Source of the DNA: Culex pipiens pallens
Lineage: Eukaryota; Arthropoda; Insecta; Diptera; Culicidae
DNA length: 64,000 nucleotides
NCBI RefSeq assembly: GCF_016801865.2
Contig: NC_068938.1
Location: 81,852,886-81,916,885, forward strand
Direction: 5' to 3'
Below are positions 34,047 to 45,200 of the stretch, one piece after another. How positions within the stretch are numbered: the stretch's first letter is position 1; each line of letters opens with the position of its first letter. Below the pieces are notes generated by a model. The model saw only the letters and a list, made by a program, of their open reading frames with translations. It ran no database searches and was not told the DNA's origin. The translations under genes and the position numbers were made by a program.

Positions 34047-34430
34047 CCGAAGGCACCAAAAAAGTTTCAGCCGGTTGTAAAAATACAAAAATTAAAAGAG
34101 AATTGCTCTAGTGTTAAAAAGTGAATAAAGATGGGTATTTTTAAAGTGTGCCTATTTTTCGAATTGTTCTCAATTATACCCACAACTTTGACGAAGACAC
34201 CGAATTGATCAGTTTTCAAATTGCAGATGCTAGAATTGGTAGATAACTTTTTGTTTTGTTTTGACAACTGTCTAATTTGTATGGAAATTTTTATGAACTA
34301 ACCAGTGACGCAAAATCGCTTGTTTGGTCAGAGGGAAGGCTCCTCGGAAGATTAAATGATTTCTAATTTTAATTAAAAACTAAATTCAAACGCTCGAACA
34401 TTTGGTGAATGAATGTATTCTTTATTTATA

Positions 34431-34436
34431 TCAATT
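34431..34436 (-). terminator. Candidate RNPS1 polyadenylation signal
   Basis: AATAAA on the minus strand, about 220 nt after the RNPS1 stop codon. Confidence 0.55.
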
Positions 34437-34656
34437 GTTACTGCATACATTATTAAAACATGTAATGTTCATCGTAAGCTACAAATCGTAATCGGTGACA
34501 GAAATTCTGGAGATTTTTTTTCTTTCTCTCTCTCTCTCTCCGCAGGTGCTCAAAGAATTATATTACCGAAGAATAGAAGAGGGGGGCGGGATTACTCTTA
34601 CCAGCCTAAGAAGAAAATTATGATCATTTTGTTTGTGTCGAAGCTCGATTCGCGGC

Positions 34657-35741
34657 TTAACGCGAGCTGTCCGAACTGTTGCTGTGGCGTCTCCTTCTGA
34701 CCGGACTGCGCGACCGTCGACGACGTGGGCTGCCTCCGCGGCCTCCTCCACCCCGCATCGGCGACCGGCGCTGGTACCGACGTGGTGATCCTCCACGCCA
34801 ACGCCCCGGTGGTGGCCGGTTATTACGCATGATGGGCGAGGGACGCCTCATCGGAGGGCGCTGCTTCTGGACCAGAATCGCACTGGCGGTAATTTCCTGC
34901 CCATCGACCTGACCACCGTCCATGTGCTTGATGGCGTTTTCAGCTCCGTCCGGATTGACGAAATCGACGTAGCAAAATCCGCGGGTAAAGGATTGGAACC
35001 GGTCGACGGGGAAGTCTACGGAACGGATTTCACCGTACGTGCCAAAGATCTCCAGAATGTGGTCCTTGACGACGTTCCGGGTAAGCCGACCAACGTGTAT
35101 TCTGGTTGGGCGCGGTGTTACGGACCGTTCCTTCCGGCGACGTTTCGAACCGGACCGCGAGCGACGACTGCGGCCGTCCTTGCTTGGCCGTTCCGGAGAT
35201 GACGCCGCAGGGCCGCCGGTCTTGGTCTGTTTATTTTCCTTATCATTGTCACGGTCAACGCTGCCACGGCGCTCCGTCCGCTCCTTCGACTTGGGACGAA
35301 CCGGTTTGCTGGCCTCCTTCGGCGGGGCTTCCTTTGCCGGTGGGCTCGGCGAACGGGTTGCGGTCTTGCGCTTGGTCGTGCGACGTTCTCCCCCGCTGCT
35401 TGACGAGGACGACGAGCTCGATGAAGACGAACTGCTGCTCGAAGAACTGGACCGCGATCCGGAACTGCTCCGGGACGAACTGCTATCCGACGAGCTAAAA
35501 GTGTTTACATCAGCAAAACAAAACCCAACAAAAATCGATTTATCAAGCACTTACCTTCCGCTGCTATCGCTACTGCTCGAGTTGCTACGCTTTTTGCGGT
35601 CCTTCTCCCGGCCCCGCTGCTTCTGCTTGTCCTTCTCCTTGTCGGATTCGGCCGACTCGGAGCGATTCTTCGAACGAGCCCTGCAAACGCAAACACAACT
35701 AAATTAACGCCGCAAACCAAACCAAAGCGTAACACTTACAT
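34657..35741 (-). CDS. RnpS1: RNPS1 (RNA-binding protein with serine-rich domain)
   Basis: RNPS1 is a nuclear splicing activator and peripheral exon-junction-complex protein (ASAP complex partner). Coding pieces are 35740-35741 (AT only), 35555-35680 and 34657-35494, giving 321 residues. The start codon is split: AT ends exon 1 before gtaagt and G begins exon 2 after tttgcag. An in-frame TGA lies upstream in exon 1, which supports this Met. Domains: an Arg/Lys/Ser-rich N-terminus, a long poly-Ser tract, one RRM at about 173-254 (RNP2-like IHVGRL and RNP1-like GFCYVDF), and an Arg-Ser/Gly-rich tail with SPRRRRSRSPVRRRR. Introns are 59 and 60 bp. The exon 1 transcription start is not visible. 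A strong gtaaga donor lies 55 nt after the stop codon. Confidence 0.93.
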
Positions 35742-36343
35742 TGTTCTCGTAGCGACGGCAGGAATCTGCGTCGAAAAGCTGGATTTTCACCGGAAAATTA
35801 GTACCCAAAACGTTTGCCAAGCAATGGCAGCCTGCGATGCGCGTAAAAATGATGGCCGAGGAACGAAAAGTCGCTTTTTTCTGTTCGTGTTCGCGATGCC
35901 AAAACGAAACGTCAAACGGCGACACCCGTCACTGAAATGAAAATGAAAGTGGTGAAATGTTTCAGCGGGTTGAGCCGGGGAGGTCGAAAAAGGTTTTGAC
36001 TTACACTAGCGAGGGAAATAAAATGAACCGATTGCTTGATGTTGGGCCGAGTGTTGGGCAAATGTAACGCTTTGAAAATGTAATATTGTCGGTCTGTTGG
36101 GATTATGAGGTTTTAATTTTATTAGTTTTTTTTAAGAAGATGAACTTTGTATTTGGTAATGTTAGTGAATTTTTACAAACTTGCGGAGCGTTTAAAATCC
36201 GTGAATTTTTATACTTACGGTGAAAATACTTGAACGACAGTTAAGTCACTATTAAGTTTGAATTTGTCAATGTTCGAGGAGATTTTGTGTAAACACCTCT
36301 GTAAAAACGGTAAAAATCCTTGATTCCTGTTTGTGTGTGCACC
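35742..36343. other. RNPS1 5' UTR/promoter and intergenic DNA
   Basis: The first RNPS1 exon extends right from 35741 for an unknown length; GC content drops beyond about 36050. No other gene is seen up to the fold-back element at 36344. Confidence 0.5.
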
Positions 36344-38132
36344 ATGGCACACGGTGGGTAAGAAGGGGATTATTATGCAACTTGCATGCACCTCGGAAAT
36401 TCCTTCTGGAGGTTGTTGGGGGGACTATTCTGAGTCAGAAAAATCGATTCCCAAAATATTCTGTCGGTGAAAACTGATTTTATCTCGATTTGAAGTTAAA
36501 ACATCTAATATCTCACCTAAAACCTCAAAAATACGTCCAAAATTTTGGTCTAACTTAGGACATAGAAGTTAATTTTCATCAAGATATCAATTCTTAGTTT
36601 CCAAAATATAATCCTGACATAGTACACCTTAAATCGGTCCATTACATGAGTCCCAGCGTCATCAGGAGGTATAAAATAGTGTTATGTGAAAAAAAATATT
36701 TTCAATTTGCTCCGGTAAATCAACTGTCATGTCTGAATTTAAAAACTAATGTTGTAGCATTGTTGCAAACAAAATGAAGAACAATTTTGCAGAATAAAGT
36801 ATGACATTTTATCCATTTTCAGTAAAGTTATGTCTATTTTAGTGGGGAAATTGCTGCCAATTTTCAAAATTCTTCGATGTTTAACTCATTCCTGTTATAA
36901 ACAGCTACTACGATCATACTCAGTAAGATGTAACAAAAACTACTTTTTGGCGGGCATTCAGGGGCTGGTTAAGGTGGGCGTACAGCGCTCAAATCCCAAA
37001 TATGAGCTTGATTGAACTTAATAGGAGCTATGCATTTGAATTTTACATAGGATTCAACTCGTAAAAAACATGTTTTTCAAAAATGTAGATTTTTTAGGCA
37101 CTTTGGCCACTGAAGCGTTTATTGTCAACATCATTGGCGTGTAGGCCAGATCCTTGCGCATGTTTTGGTATATATAACATTGAAGTTTTGAGCAAAATGG
37201 AATGGCGCGTCGCCTATCTTTTCTGCTGATCCGTTTTTCGAAAAATTTCAAAACTTTGAAGGTCTGAGCTCCAGAGTGCGTCAATTCAATGTTATATATA
37301 CCAAAACATGCGCAAGGATCTGGCCTACACGCCAATGATGTTGACAATAAACGCTTCAGTGGCCAAAGTGCCTAAAAAATCTACATTTTTGAAAAACATG
37401 TTTTTTACGAGTTGAATCCTATGAAAAATTCAAATGCATAGCGACAGCTCCTATTGAGTTCAATCAAGCTTATATTTGGGATTTGGACTCAGTATGCCCA
37501 CCGTAACTAGCCCCTGAATGCCCACCAAAATGTAATTTTTGTTACATCTTACTGAGTATGATCATAGTAGCTGTTTATAACAGGAATTGATTAAATATCG
37601 AAGAATTTTGAAAATTGGCAACAACTTTCGCACTAAAATAGACATAACATTACCGAAAATGGATAAAATGTCATACTTTTTTCTGCAAAATTGTACTTCA
37701 TTTTGTTTGCAAAAATGCTACAACATTAGTTTTCGAATTCAGACATGACAGTTGATTTACCAGAGCAAATTGAAAATATTTTTTTTTCGAATAACACTAT
37801 TTTACACCTCCTGATGACGCTGGGACTCAAGTAATGGACCGATTTAAGGTGTACTATGTCAGGATTATATTTTGGGAACTAAGAATTGATATCTTGATGA
37901 AAATTAACTTCTTTGTCCAGAGTTAGACCGAGATTTTAGACATATTTTTGAGGTTTTAGGTGATATATTATGTTTTTTAACTTCAAATCGAGATAAAATC
38001 AGTTTTCACCGACAGAATATTTTGGGAATCAGTTTTTCTGACTCAGAATAGTCCCCACAACAAACCCCAGAAGGAATTTCCGAGGTGCATGCAAGTTGCA
38101 TAATAATCCCCTTCTTACCCACCGTGTGGCAT
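36344..38132. mobile_element. 1.79-kb fold-back element
   Basis: The two halves are inverted copies: GGCACACGGTGGGTAAGAAG near 36347 against CTTCTTACCCACCGTGTGGC near 38112, and TTTTGGTATATATAACATTG near 37163 against its complement near 37288. The arms are ~840 bp and clearly similar, with scattered differences; the central spacer is ~100 bp. No target duplication or coding sequence is recognised. Confidence 0.85.
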
Positions 38133-38960
38133 ATATACCGCTTTGAACGTCAAGTAGTTGACCAAAAACGGAGCGGAAAGACGTGTGTGTGTGGAGAGGA
38201 GCGCTCACGCTCATGTTTTGCTCATTGAGCAAAATGAGCGTCATTTTTTACATGATATGGGGAAGATACGGACACAGACACGGCGAAGTTAAGTTGCGCT
38301 AAACAATAAATGCAAAAAGGGGCAAAGCAAGGGGCAAAGGCAGTTTTTGCTACATTTTGGCTAAAAAATGCATAGAAAATCACGCTTGCGCAACACACAC
38401 ACTATGAAAACAAACCAACGAGCTGTCAAGAGAGTCATCTACGTGCGCATGTATTGCGTGTACGTACACGAAGGGTTTTTAGGTTAAAATTTGTACCCAC
38501 CAGCAAAAACTAATGGTAAGCTAGTGTGCGTGAGATCGGACTTAGATAACTCTAGACGACAGAGCCATCGTTTTGTGGTGTTAGTATATGCTGCTGTGGA
38601 GAACTCGAGTGCTCGTCTGATTGTCTGGTGTAAAAAGCTATAACATAACAATATCTTATATTAGTAAATAAATGCTAACAAAAACAAATGTTGATTAACA
38701 AATTAAAGTCGATTGAATATAAATATAAAATTAAATCACTAAAATCTTGGAATAATGTGCTTCATTTTTTAGTTTTTCTACATTATTTTTAACGTTTTTA
38801 CAGTCCGTGTTTTGCAATTAAGGTCCCCGTGAAAATTGCAATTCTTTAAAATGAAAAATCATCGAGCTCGAGCTGTCACTGTCCCAGTCAAACATGTTAG
38901 CTTTCATCGGGCGGCAGGCCTTTAAAAACCAGCACTATTTTTATTTTTTTAAATATTTTC
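38133..38960. other. Non-coding intergenic DNA
   Basis: No ORF of note. The segment 38150-38640 is GC-richer, with GCGTGTACGTACACG-like runs, and may be repeat-derived, but I cannot assign it. Confidence 0.4.
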
Positions 38961-39885
38961 TAGGGGAAATCTACCCTTTCCAATCAAACACCTATCTTCG
39001 TCATATGGAGAGTTTGATGCTCGATTAAAGCTCCAAAAATACTATTTGGGCTATAAACTTACCAGCAACAGCACCGCCTCGAGTAAGCACGCAAATGTAT
39101 GCAACTTACTGGCCAAAAAGATCACATTTAATGCACTTTTGATCATAATTTGTATTTTGCGAGACCACTTCTCATCATTTTGTTGGCACACACAGTGACA
39201 CACACGAGAATCCCTCAAACGCTTAATGAATATCGCCAAAATTAACTTTTCACTTTCGCTTACTTTTTCACGGCGCTTAAGATATGAAATTGCTTCCAAC
39301 TACCGGCAACATGTTCTTTTGATCATTAGTAAGGCACTCACTTGAAGAATAATCCCGAAAAATGTAATAAATTAGCAAGCGCCATCAAAAAAACAAACGC
39401 GCCAAGTCGTTTGACGTTTCAATTTTCACTTTGCATTCCAATCGAAGGCTGAAGAAAACCGAGCGAGAGACGAAGGCAAAAAAGAACAAAGGCTGGCCGT
39501 CAACACCACCAGCAGCACAGCCAGCGATGCTAGGAAACTTTCCCTATAAATGCCACTTTTCGTGAGTGTTCGTTTGAACTGTCAGCGCAAATGGCAACAC
39601 TCGACAGAGTGTTGGAAGAAAAAAGAACTAAGCCGATATTAGAAAATGGGCGTGGCCCAATGTATTCGCCTCGATTAGAATACCCTTGGGATTTTTTTTT
39701 GTTAAATGCTTGGTAAAGAAATAGAAGAACTTTTAGTGAAAGTGAAAATAAACAGAAATGTTCTCAAAAACTTGCTCTACTCATTGGTGTACTTGGTTTT
39801 AGTAAAATTCAAGGGAGACTCTAGATTATCCAGCATCATTCAAACACGACCGCTTATTAGGATTAAAATGGGTAGATTTCCCCTA
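38961..39885. mobile_element. TIR element with TAGGGGAAATCTACCC ends
   Basis: TAGGGGAAATCTACCC at 38961 and GGGTAGATTTCCCCTA ending at 39885 are exact inverted ends. The family recurs at 54635-54877. The 925-bp interior has no recognisable protein. It lies upstream of syntenin, so any real promoter or 5' UTR sequence inside it would argue against one intact element. Confidence 0.55.
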
Positions 39886-41246
39886 ACTCAATTTTCCTTT
39901 TTAGGTATTTTCTTTTTAAATTTTTCTTTATTTCGATTTATTTTATAAATTTTCTTTTTTTTTCGCAAATTTCCTCCAAAACAAACACAACTGGGAGTTT
40001 CGCGGCAGCTGGAAATGTTTCACTTCTTTTTTTTCTCATTTATGCCGACTGACCGACAGTCCGATTGTCGCACCCCTCGCACGTTATGTTTTGAGAATAT
40101 TTTCGCATCAACACATCTGCGTGCTGATGGCAGCTGGCCGTGTTTGTGTGCTGTCCAGTATGAATCATTCATTTGAAGAGAAAACATTGAATTAAATTTT
40201 GGTGGACTGAAGTTTTGCTACTTTTTGCGGTAAAAGTTAGTCCCGAAATTGTTACAATTTTATCTAATCCCAGTTGAGAAATATTCGGTGAGTAACGTTG
40301 TGTGCAAATTCTTAGAAAAGCTGATGATATGGTTGAAATTCTGAAACGTAGTTTTTTGAGAGCCCTTCAAATTCTAAGAGCATAAAAGAAAATTGAAAAA
40401 AAAGAATAGAGGAGCCCTTTGTTGTCTGATAAGGTGCTTTATTAGATGTTTGAGCAACATAAAAAACATGTTGACACATTGTTCAAAATTTCGTCGTATA
40501 ATTGTTTCTATAAATTTAAAACGATTCCAGAGGATTTCACAATATTTTACCAAAAGGTTTATTGTTTACTCATTTTTTTTAACAAAATCAAACCATAGAT
40601 TTTTTAAGTGGTGAAATAAAATTTAAAAAATACTTATATCCAAACAAGGTGATTTTTGATTGAACAACGCTTACAGCACAAGATTGAGTCCAGTTTGCTG
40701 ATTCAGTAAAATTTGTTTACAGAGCAGTATAAACAGGTTTATGATTCCGATGACTCATCAAACCGCATCTAACTTAGATTTTTTCTTGGGTTATTCCAAT
40801 TCTTCTTGTGCGATTAAAAAGGATGTCGCTAAACTAGAAAAAAGATTTTTTATCAATTATATTCTATTCAATGTGTANNNNNNNNNNNNNNNNNNNNNNN
40901 NNNNNNNNNNNNNNNNNNNNNNNNNNNNNNNNNNNNNNNNNNNNNNNNNNNNNNNNNNNNNNNNNNNNNNNNNNNNNCACAATGCAAAAATGTAAAACAA
41001 TTTGAAGTAAATAAAATAAATGTGAACAGTCAATAATAAAACGAAATGTACAACAAAGATAAAGGGCATTTAGGCATACCACTTACATGTAAAACTTGAC
41101 TAACTTGACATGTAAAATAATTAGTCAGATTTACAAATTTTCCGAAGATTTTCATATTAATTCCAGGGGTGTGACACTTCTCATTATTTCAATACTCTTT
41201 GCTTTAAAAAACAGATCTCCAGTGACCCAATCAAAACACCTTCACA
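39886..41246 (+). other. Syntenin upstream region
   Basis: This stretch should hold the syntenin 5' UTR. A donor-like CGGTGAGTAACG near 40287 and an acceptor-like AAAAACAG just before 41215 suggest a non-coding first exon with an intron of about 0.9 kb. That intron would contain the assembly gap. This is inference only. Confidence 0.4.
40878..40977. other. Assembly gap (100 N)
   Basis: Exactly 100 unknown bases, the usual placeholder for a gap of unknown size. Open frames crossing it are artefacts. Confidence 1.
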
Positions 41247-42292
41247 ATGTCGCTGTACCCATCGCTCGAGGACATGCAGGTGGACAAGATCCTGCAGTCG
41301 CAGAACGCAGCCGTGGCAAATGCCGCCGCGGCCCAGCAACAGCAGCTCGGCTATCCGCAGGGACCTCCGCCGGCGTACTCCGCGAATCCGTACTCACAGC
41401 TAAGTGCGCTCCTTCCGGGTGGTGGCAGTGTTGGCAGCTACGATGCGGACAACTCCAAGAAAGCGGCCGGATTCGCTTATCCGGATTTGGGCGACTACAT
41501 GGGCCTTGAGTTGAGTCAGGAGATGATTGCGGCCAACATGCCCGAATATCTGCACAGAAACGCTGGACAGCTGGAAGCCTCACCGATGACGTCGGTCAAC
41601 AATGTCAACATGGTGGCACCGATTTCGGGCGACTCGGTGGGACTTCGTCGCGGGCAGGTCACGAACGGAATTCGGGAGGTGAGTTTGTGGAAGGGTTTAA
41701 TTTTATTGGGTTCAACTCAAGATCTATTTTTCTTCAGCTGGTCCTCTGCAAAGGTTCGGACAAGAAGGTTGGCCTGCGCGCACAGGCCATCAACAAGGGA
41801 GTCTTCGTGTGCCTCGTGGTTAAGAACAGTCCAGCGGCCATGGCTGGCCTGCGGTTTGGCGATCAGATTCTGCAGGTCAACGGAACGCTCGTGGCGGGCT
41901 TCTCCGTCGACGATGTGCACAAGCTGCTGAAGAAGAGCGACAAGAACAACATTTCGCTGGTGGTGCGTGATCGCCCCTTTGAGCGGGCCATCACTCTGCA
42001 CAAGGACTCCGCCGGCAGCGTGGGCTTCCAGTTCAACGATGGAGAAATAACCGCCATCGTGAAGGACTCGTCGGCCGCCAGGAACGGGCTGCTGATCGAT
42101 CACCAAATTCTCGAAGTTAACGGGCAGAACGTAATCGCCATGAAGGACAAGGAAATCTCGAAAATTATTTCTGAAGGCGGTCAGATGATTACGTTGACGA
42201 TTGTGCCCAGCATGATCTACAAAGTTATGATGAAGAAGCTTTCGACTTCGTTCATCAAGGGCAAGATGGATCACTCGATTCCGGACTTTTAA
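41247..42292 (+). CDS. SDCBP: Syntenin-1 (two PDZ domains)
   Basis: Syntenin is a membrane-associated adaptor that binds syndecan tails and phosphoinositides and works with ALIX in exosome formation. Coding exons 41247-41678 and 41738-42292 give 328 residues; the junction is phase 0 with donor gtgagt and acceptor tcttcag. The N-terminus MSLYPSLEDMQVDKI carries the LYPxL-type ALIX-binding motif, and a second YPDL lies near residue 78. PDZ1 (about 145-225) has the carboxylate-binding loop KVGL. PDZ2 (about 230-305) has SVGF and the highly conserved KDSSAARNGLL. The C-terminus ends MDHSIPDF, like the vertebrate protein. The N-terminal region is Ala/Gln-rich. The ATG begins the conserved N-terminus. 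Confidence 0.95.
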
Positions 42293-42523
42293 ACCGTGCA
42301 TGTTTATCTCGTACTCATATTGATGCCAAAAGAAGCGTCGACCAGTTTCACAATATGTCGTTTTATAAAGATTTTCTTATAATGCCATAAAACATTAATT
42401 TAACCGCCGGTAACGATTCAGGAAAGAAGTTTTTTAAACATGTCAGGCGTACAAGGCACCGATCCAGAAGAAGCGCAATTATTATCTCCAACATTTTACT
42501 GTGTTAGATTTACATAATATTGG

Positions 42524-42529
42524 AATAAA
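42524..42529 (+). terminator. Syntenin polyadenylation signal
   Basis: AATAAA lies 232 bp after the stop, in TGGAATAAAAATA. Confidence 0.65.
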
Positions 42530-43764
42530 AATATTATATGGATAAATATTAAAAACTGGGTATTTTATTTTCCTTGCGTTAAAAAAAGCTAATATGTACA
42601 AAAATCAAAAATTATTGTTGTTGGATTTTTAAGTCTACGAGTGTCACCCCCCTTGACTTCCAGCGATTTGTTTTTCGACCTTTTAACTTCGACCTGTCAT
42701 GTCTTCTCCAGAAGCATGAAATATTTCTTTGTTTTGATTTGGCACCTTTCAAAAATTCGCAAAATCAATCAAAACCGCGAACCGGCACCAGAGCAAACAA
42801 AACACGCGATGCAAGTGCAGTGAGGTTTGTGAAAGGAAATTTTTAAGAATTTTGTAAGTTTTACGTAGAATATTGATTGTTAAAAGTGTTGTTACGAGTG
42901 TCGCTGGAGAAAACTTGTGGAAGCAGCCAACGGTTGTGATTTAATTTGATTTTTGAGTGCCGGTAGCAGTTTCTTTGAAGGCGAGTGAGTACCTAAATAA
43001 ACGCCATTCTTAAATTTCGCCGTATGATTCATTTGAAGACGGATATGAGATATTGTTTCCTGCTAAAAGATTAATTTTATTTGAATCAATCAAATTTGTA
43101 TTTATTTTCTGCCCTTCAGAACAAACAAAAGGCGCAATAATATTTTCATTCACCAATGTTCATGCAACATTTCATTCATCAATTTTTTAACCCTCTACTG
43201 TGAAGAGCATTAAATATTGATTGAATGCAATAAACAATGAACAATGAATTTAAAATTAGGAAAAAAAAACATTAATGCAATAAAAAGAGCCCAAATGTCC
43301 TACAAAAACAATTTTTTTTTCATTTTTTACATTTAATGAAATTTGAAACGTTTTCTTTTTTCTTTTTCGTTGGGATGTTCTGGGTCATCCAAAGATTCCC
43401 TGAAGTTGAAATCGGTAAGTCTACCGCTGCAACAAGCAAGAAGTCAGCGATTTTTGATAGCAAACCAGTCAACCATACCACTGAACTGTGTGGAGTTTTT
43501 GGATGACCAAGAACATCCCAATAAGTTGTTACAACTATGCTCTGTAGCCTTGTTTACTTGCTGAAGTCGTCTGGGTTGGATCCGTTGTAAAAATGTTGTA
43601 ATTTCGACTTATTTCTTCGGTACCGCCCACTATACTTGAAAGCTTCAAATTAGGAAATCGATGCACTAACTTAGTTGATCTGTTTCTGTTCTAACCGAAA
43701 TCAATAAAAATATCAAAATATAGTGTAGGAACCTGCCTTAAACAGCTGTCCCGATTCGCCCCAG
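42530..43764. other. Non-coding DNA, possible PAT1 5' UTR exon
   Basis: AT-rich. The segment around 42780-42985 ends in AGGCGAGTGAGTACC, which could be a non-coding exon with donor gtgagt feeding the PAT1 transcript downstream. Nothing else is recognised. This is a guess from one splice-like site. Confidence 0.3.
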
Positions 43765-44744
43765 ATGACGGTAAGTCGATTCTTCAACCTAAAAATCATC
43801 AACGTGCACAGCCCGCACATGAGAAGCGACGCCGATGCTTTCCACGACGCTTTCTACGAGCTTCTTGACCGCGAGTACAGGAAGTGTCCAAAACACGATG
43901 TCAAGATTGTCATCGGCGACTTGAACGTTCAAGTCGGCCAGCAGGAGGAGTTTAGACCGGTTATTGGAATGTTTAGCGCCCACCAGCAGACGAACGAGAC
44001 CGGCCTACGACTCATAGATTTCGCTACCTCCCGAAACATGGCCATACGTAGTACCTTCTTTCAGCATAGCCTCCTCTATAAGTACACCTGAAGATCACCA
44101 AACGACATGGAGACGCAAATCGACCATGTTCTCATCGATGGTCGGCACTTCTCGGACAAAAGCGACGTTAGAACCTACCGTGGCGCGGACATCGACTCGG
44201 ACTACTACCTGGTGGTGGCAAAGCTGCGCCAACGCCTGTCCGAGGCCAACAAGATCCGGTTCCGTCGCCCGCAGCGGTATAATCTGGAGCGGCTCAAGGA
44301 CCCTGAGGTCGCTACCCAGTGCGCGCGGAGCTCGGCGAAGCCCCTCTGGAGGCCTGCTGGAGCCATATGGAAGCAGCCATCAACGCAGCGGCATCGAGCG
44401 CCATCGGGTACGTGGACCGAGTGCGACGATGAATGTCCGGCGACAAGTGGCTGCTGCACAACACCCGTGGGAACAAGGAGTCGTACAAATAGTTGCGAAG
44501 ACAGCAAACCCATCTCTTCCGGGTTAAGAAGCGCCGCCTGGAAGAGTTGGAGTGCCAGGATATGGAACAGCTGTATCGCTCCAACGAAACGCGTAAGTTC
44601 TACATGAAACTTAGTCAATCCTGGACTGGCTTCATGCCGCGAGCCGAAATGTGCCGGGATAAGGACGGGGGAGTCTTGACGGAGGAGCGTGAGGTGATCG
44701 AAAGGTGGAAGCATTTTGCTTCTACATTTTTAAATCCTGCTTGA
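43765..44744 (+). pseudogene. RTE-like non-LTR endonuclease fragment (broken)
   Basis: The translation matches the end of an exonuclease-endonuclease-phosphatase domain: VNVHSP-like start, IVIGDLNVQVG, the RSPNDMETQIDHVLID block and DIDSDYYLVVAKLR. It continues in a shifted frame with RAEMCRDKDGGVLTEEREVI, the linker before the reverse transcriptase. There is a TGA at 44089 where a Trp codon is usual, and a frameshift around 44330-44490. The 5' part of the endonuclease and the whole reverse transcriptase are missing. It is a dead, doubly truncated copy between syntenin and PAT1. Confidence 0.8.
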
Positions 44745-45200
44745 AGGATTTGACTAGTCCCAACATCAAACTTTCCGTGCCTGCGGCGCCGGAATGAACG
44801 CCATTCATTCATTCATTCACCACGTATACACACGCCGCTCCCCCGTACACTTTCATTCAGACGTTTGATCAATGAATCGACTGCTCTCTTTCCCTTCACT
44901 GCTGCTCGGTGTCCTTCAATGACGCGAGTCTTTCGCCTGTCACGGCCCAGAGTGTGTTATTTTTCTTTGGTTTGCGTGTTTGTCACTCTGCGATAGCATG
45001 ACCAGAACCGACCAGAAGTGCGTAAGAGTTTAGAAGGGCTAGAAGCGGAGGAAAAAAAAATGTCAAACTTGGTTTTGGAATTGAGCCCGTGATATTACCC
45101 GGAATTGTGCAATTTTGCGTCGCGAGTTCCTATCGACCAATCGAGCTGAAGGTCACGAAGAAATGAGTTAAGGCGAGTTAAGGTGGTCTACGGAACGAAT

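Noticed and set aside
35039..35707. 222-codon plus-strand ORF over RNPS1
   Set aside because: Antisense of the Ser/Arg-rich RNPS1 exon; acidic, Leu/Asp-rich translation is a by-product of that composition.
40741..41082. ORFs crossing the N run
   Set aside because: Open only because unknown bases cannot encode stops.
41717..42301. 194-codon minus-strand ORF over syntenin
   Set aside because: Antisense shadow of the PDZ-coding exon, with no recognisable domain.
44205..44714. 169-codon minus-strand ORF
   Set aside because: Antisense of the RTE-like endonuclease remnant, which is the recognisable strand.
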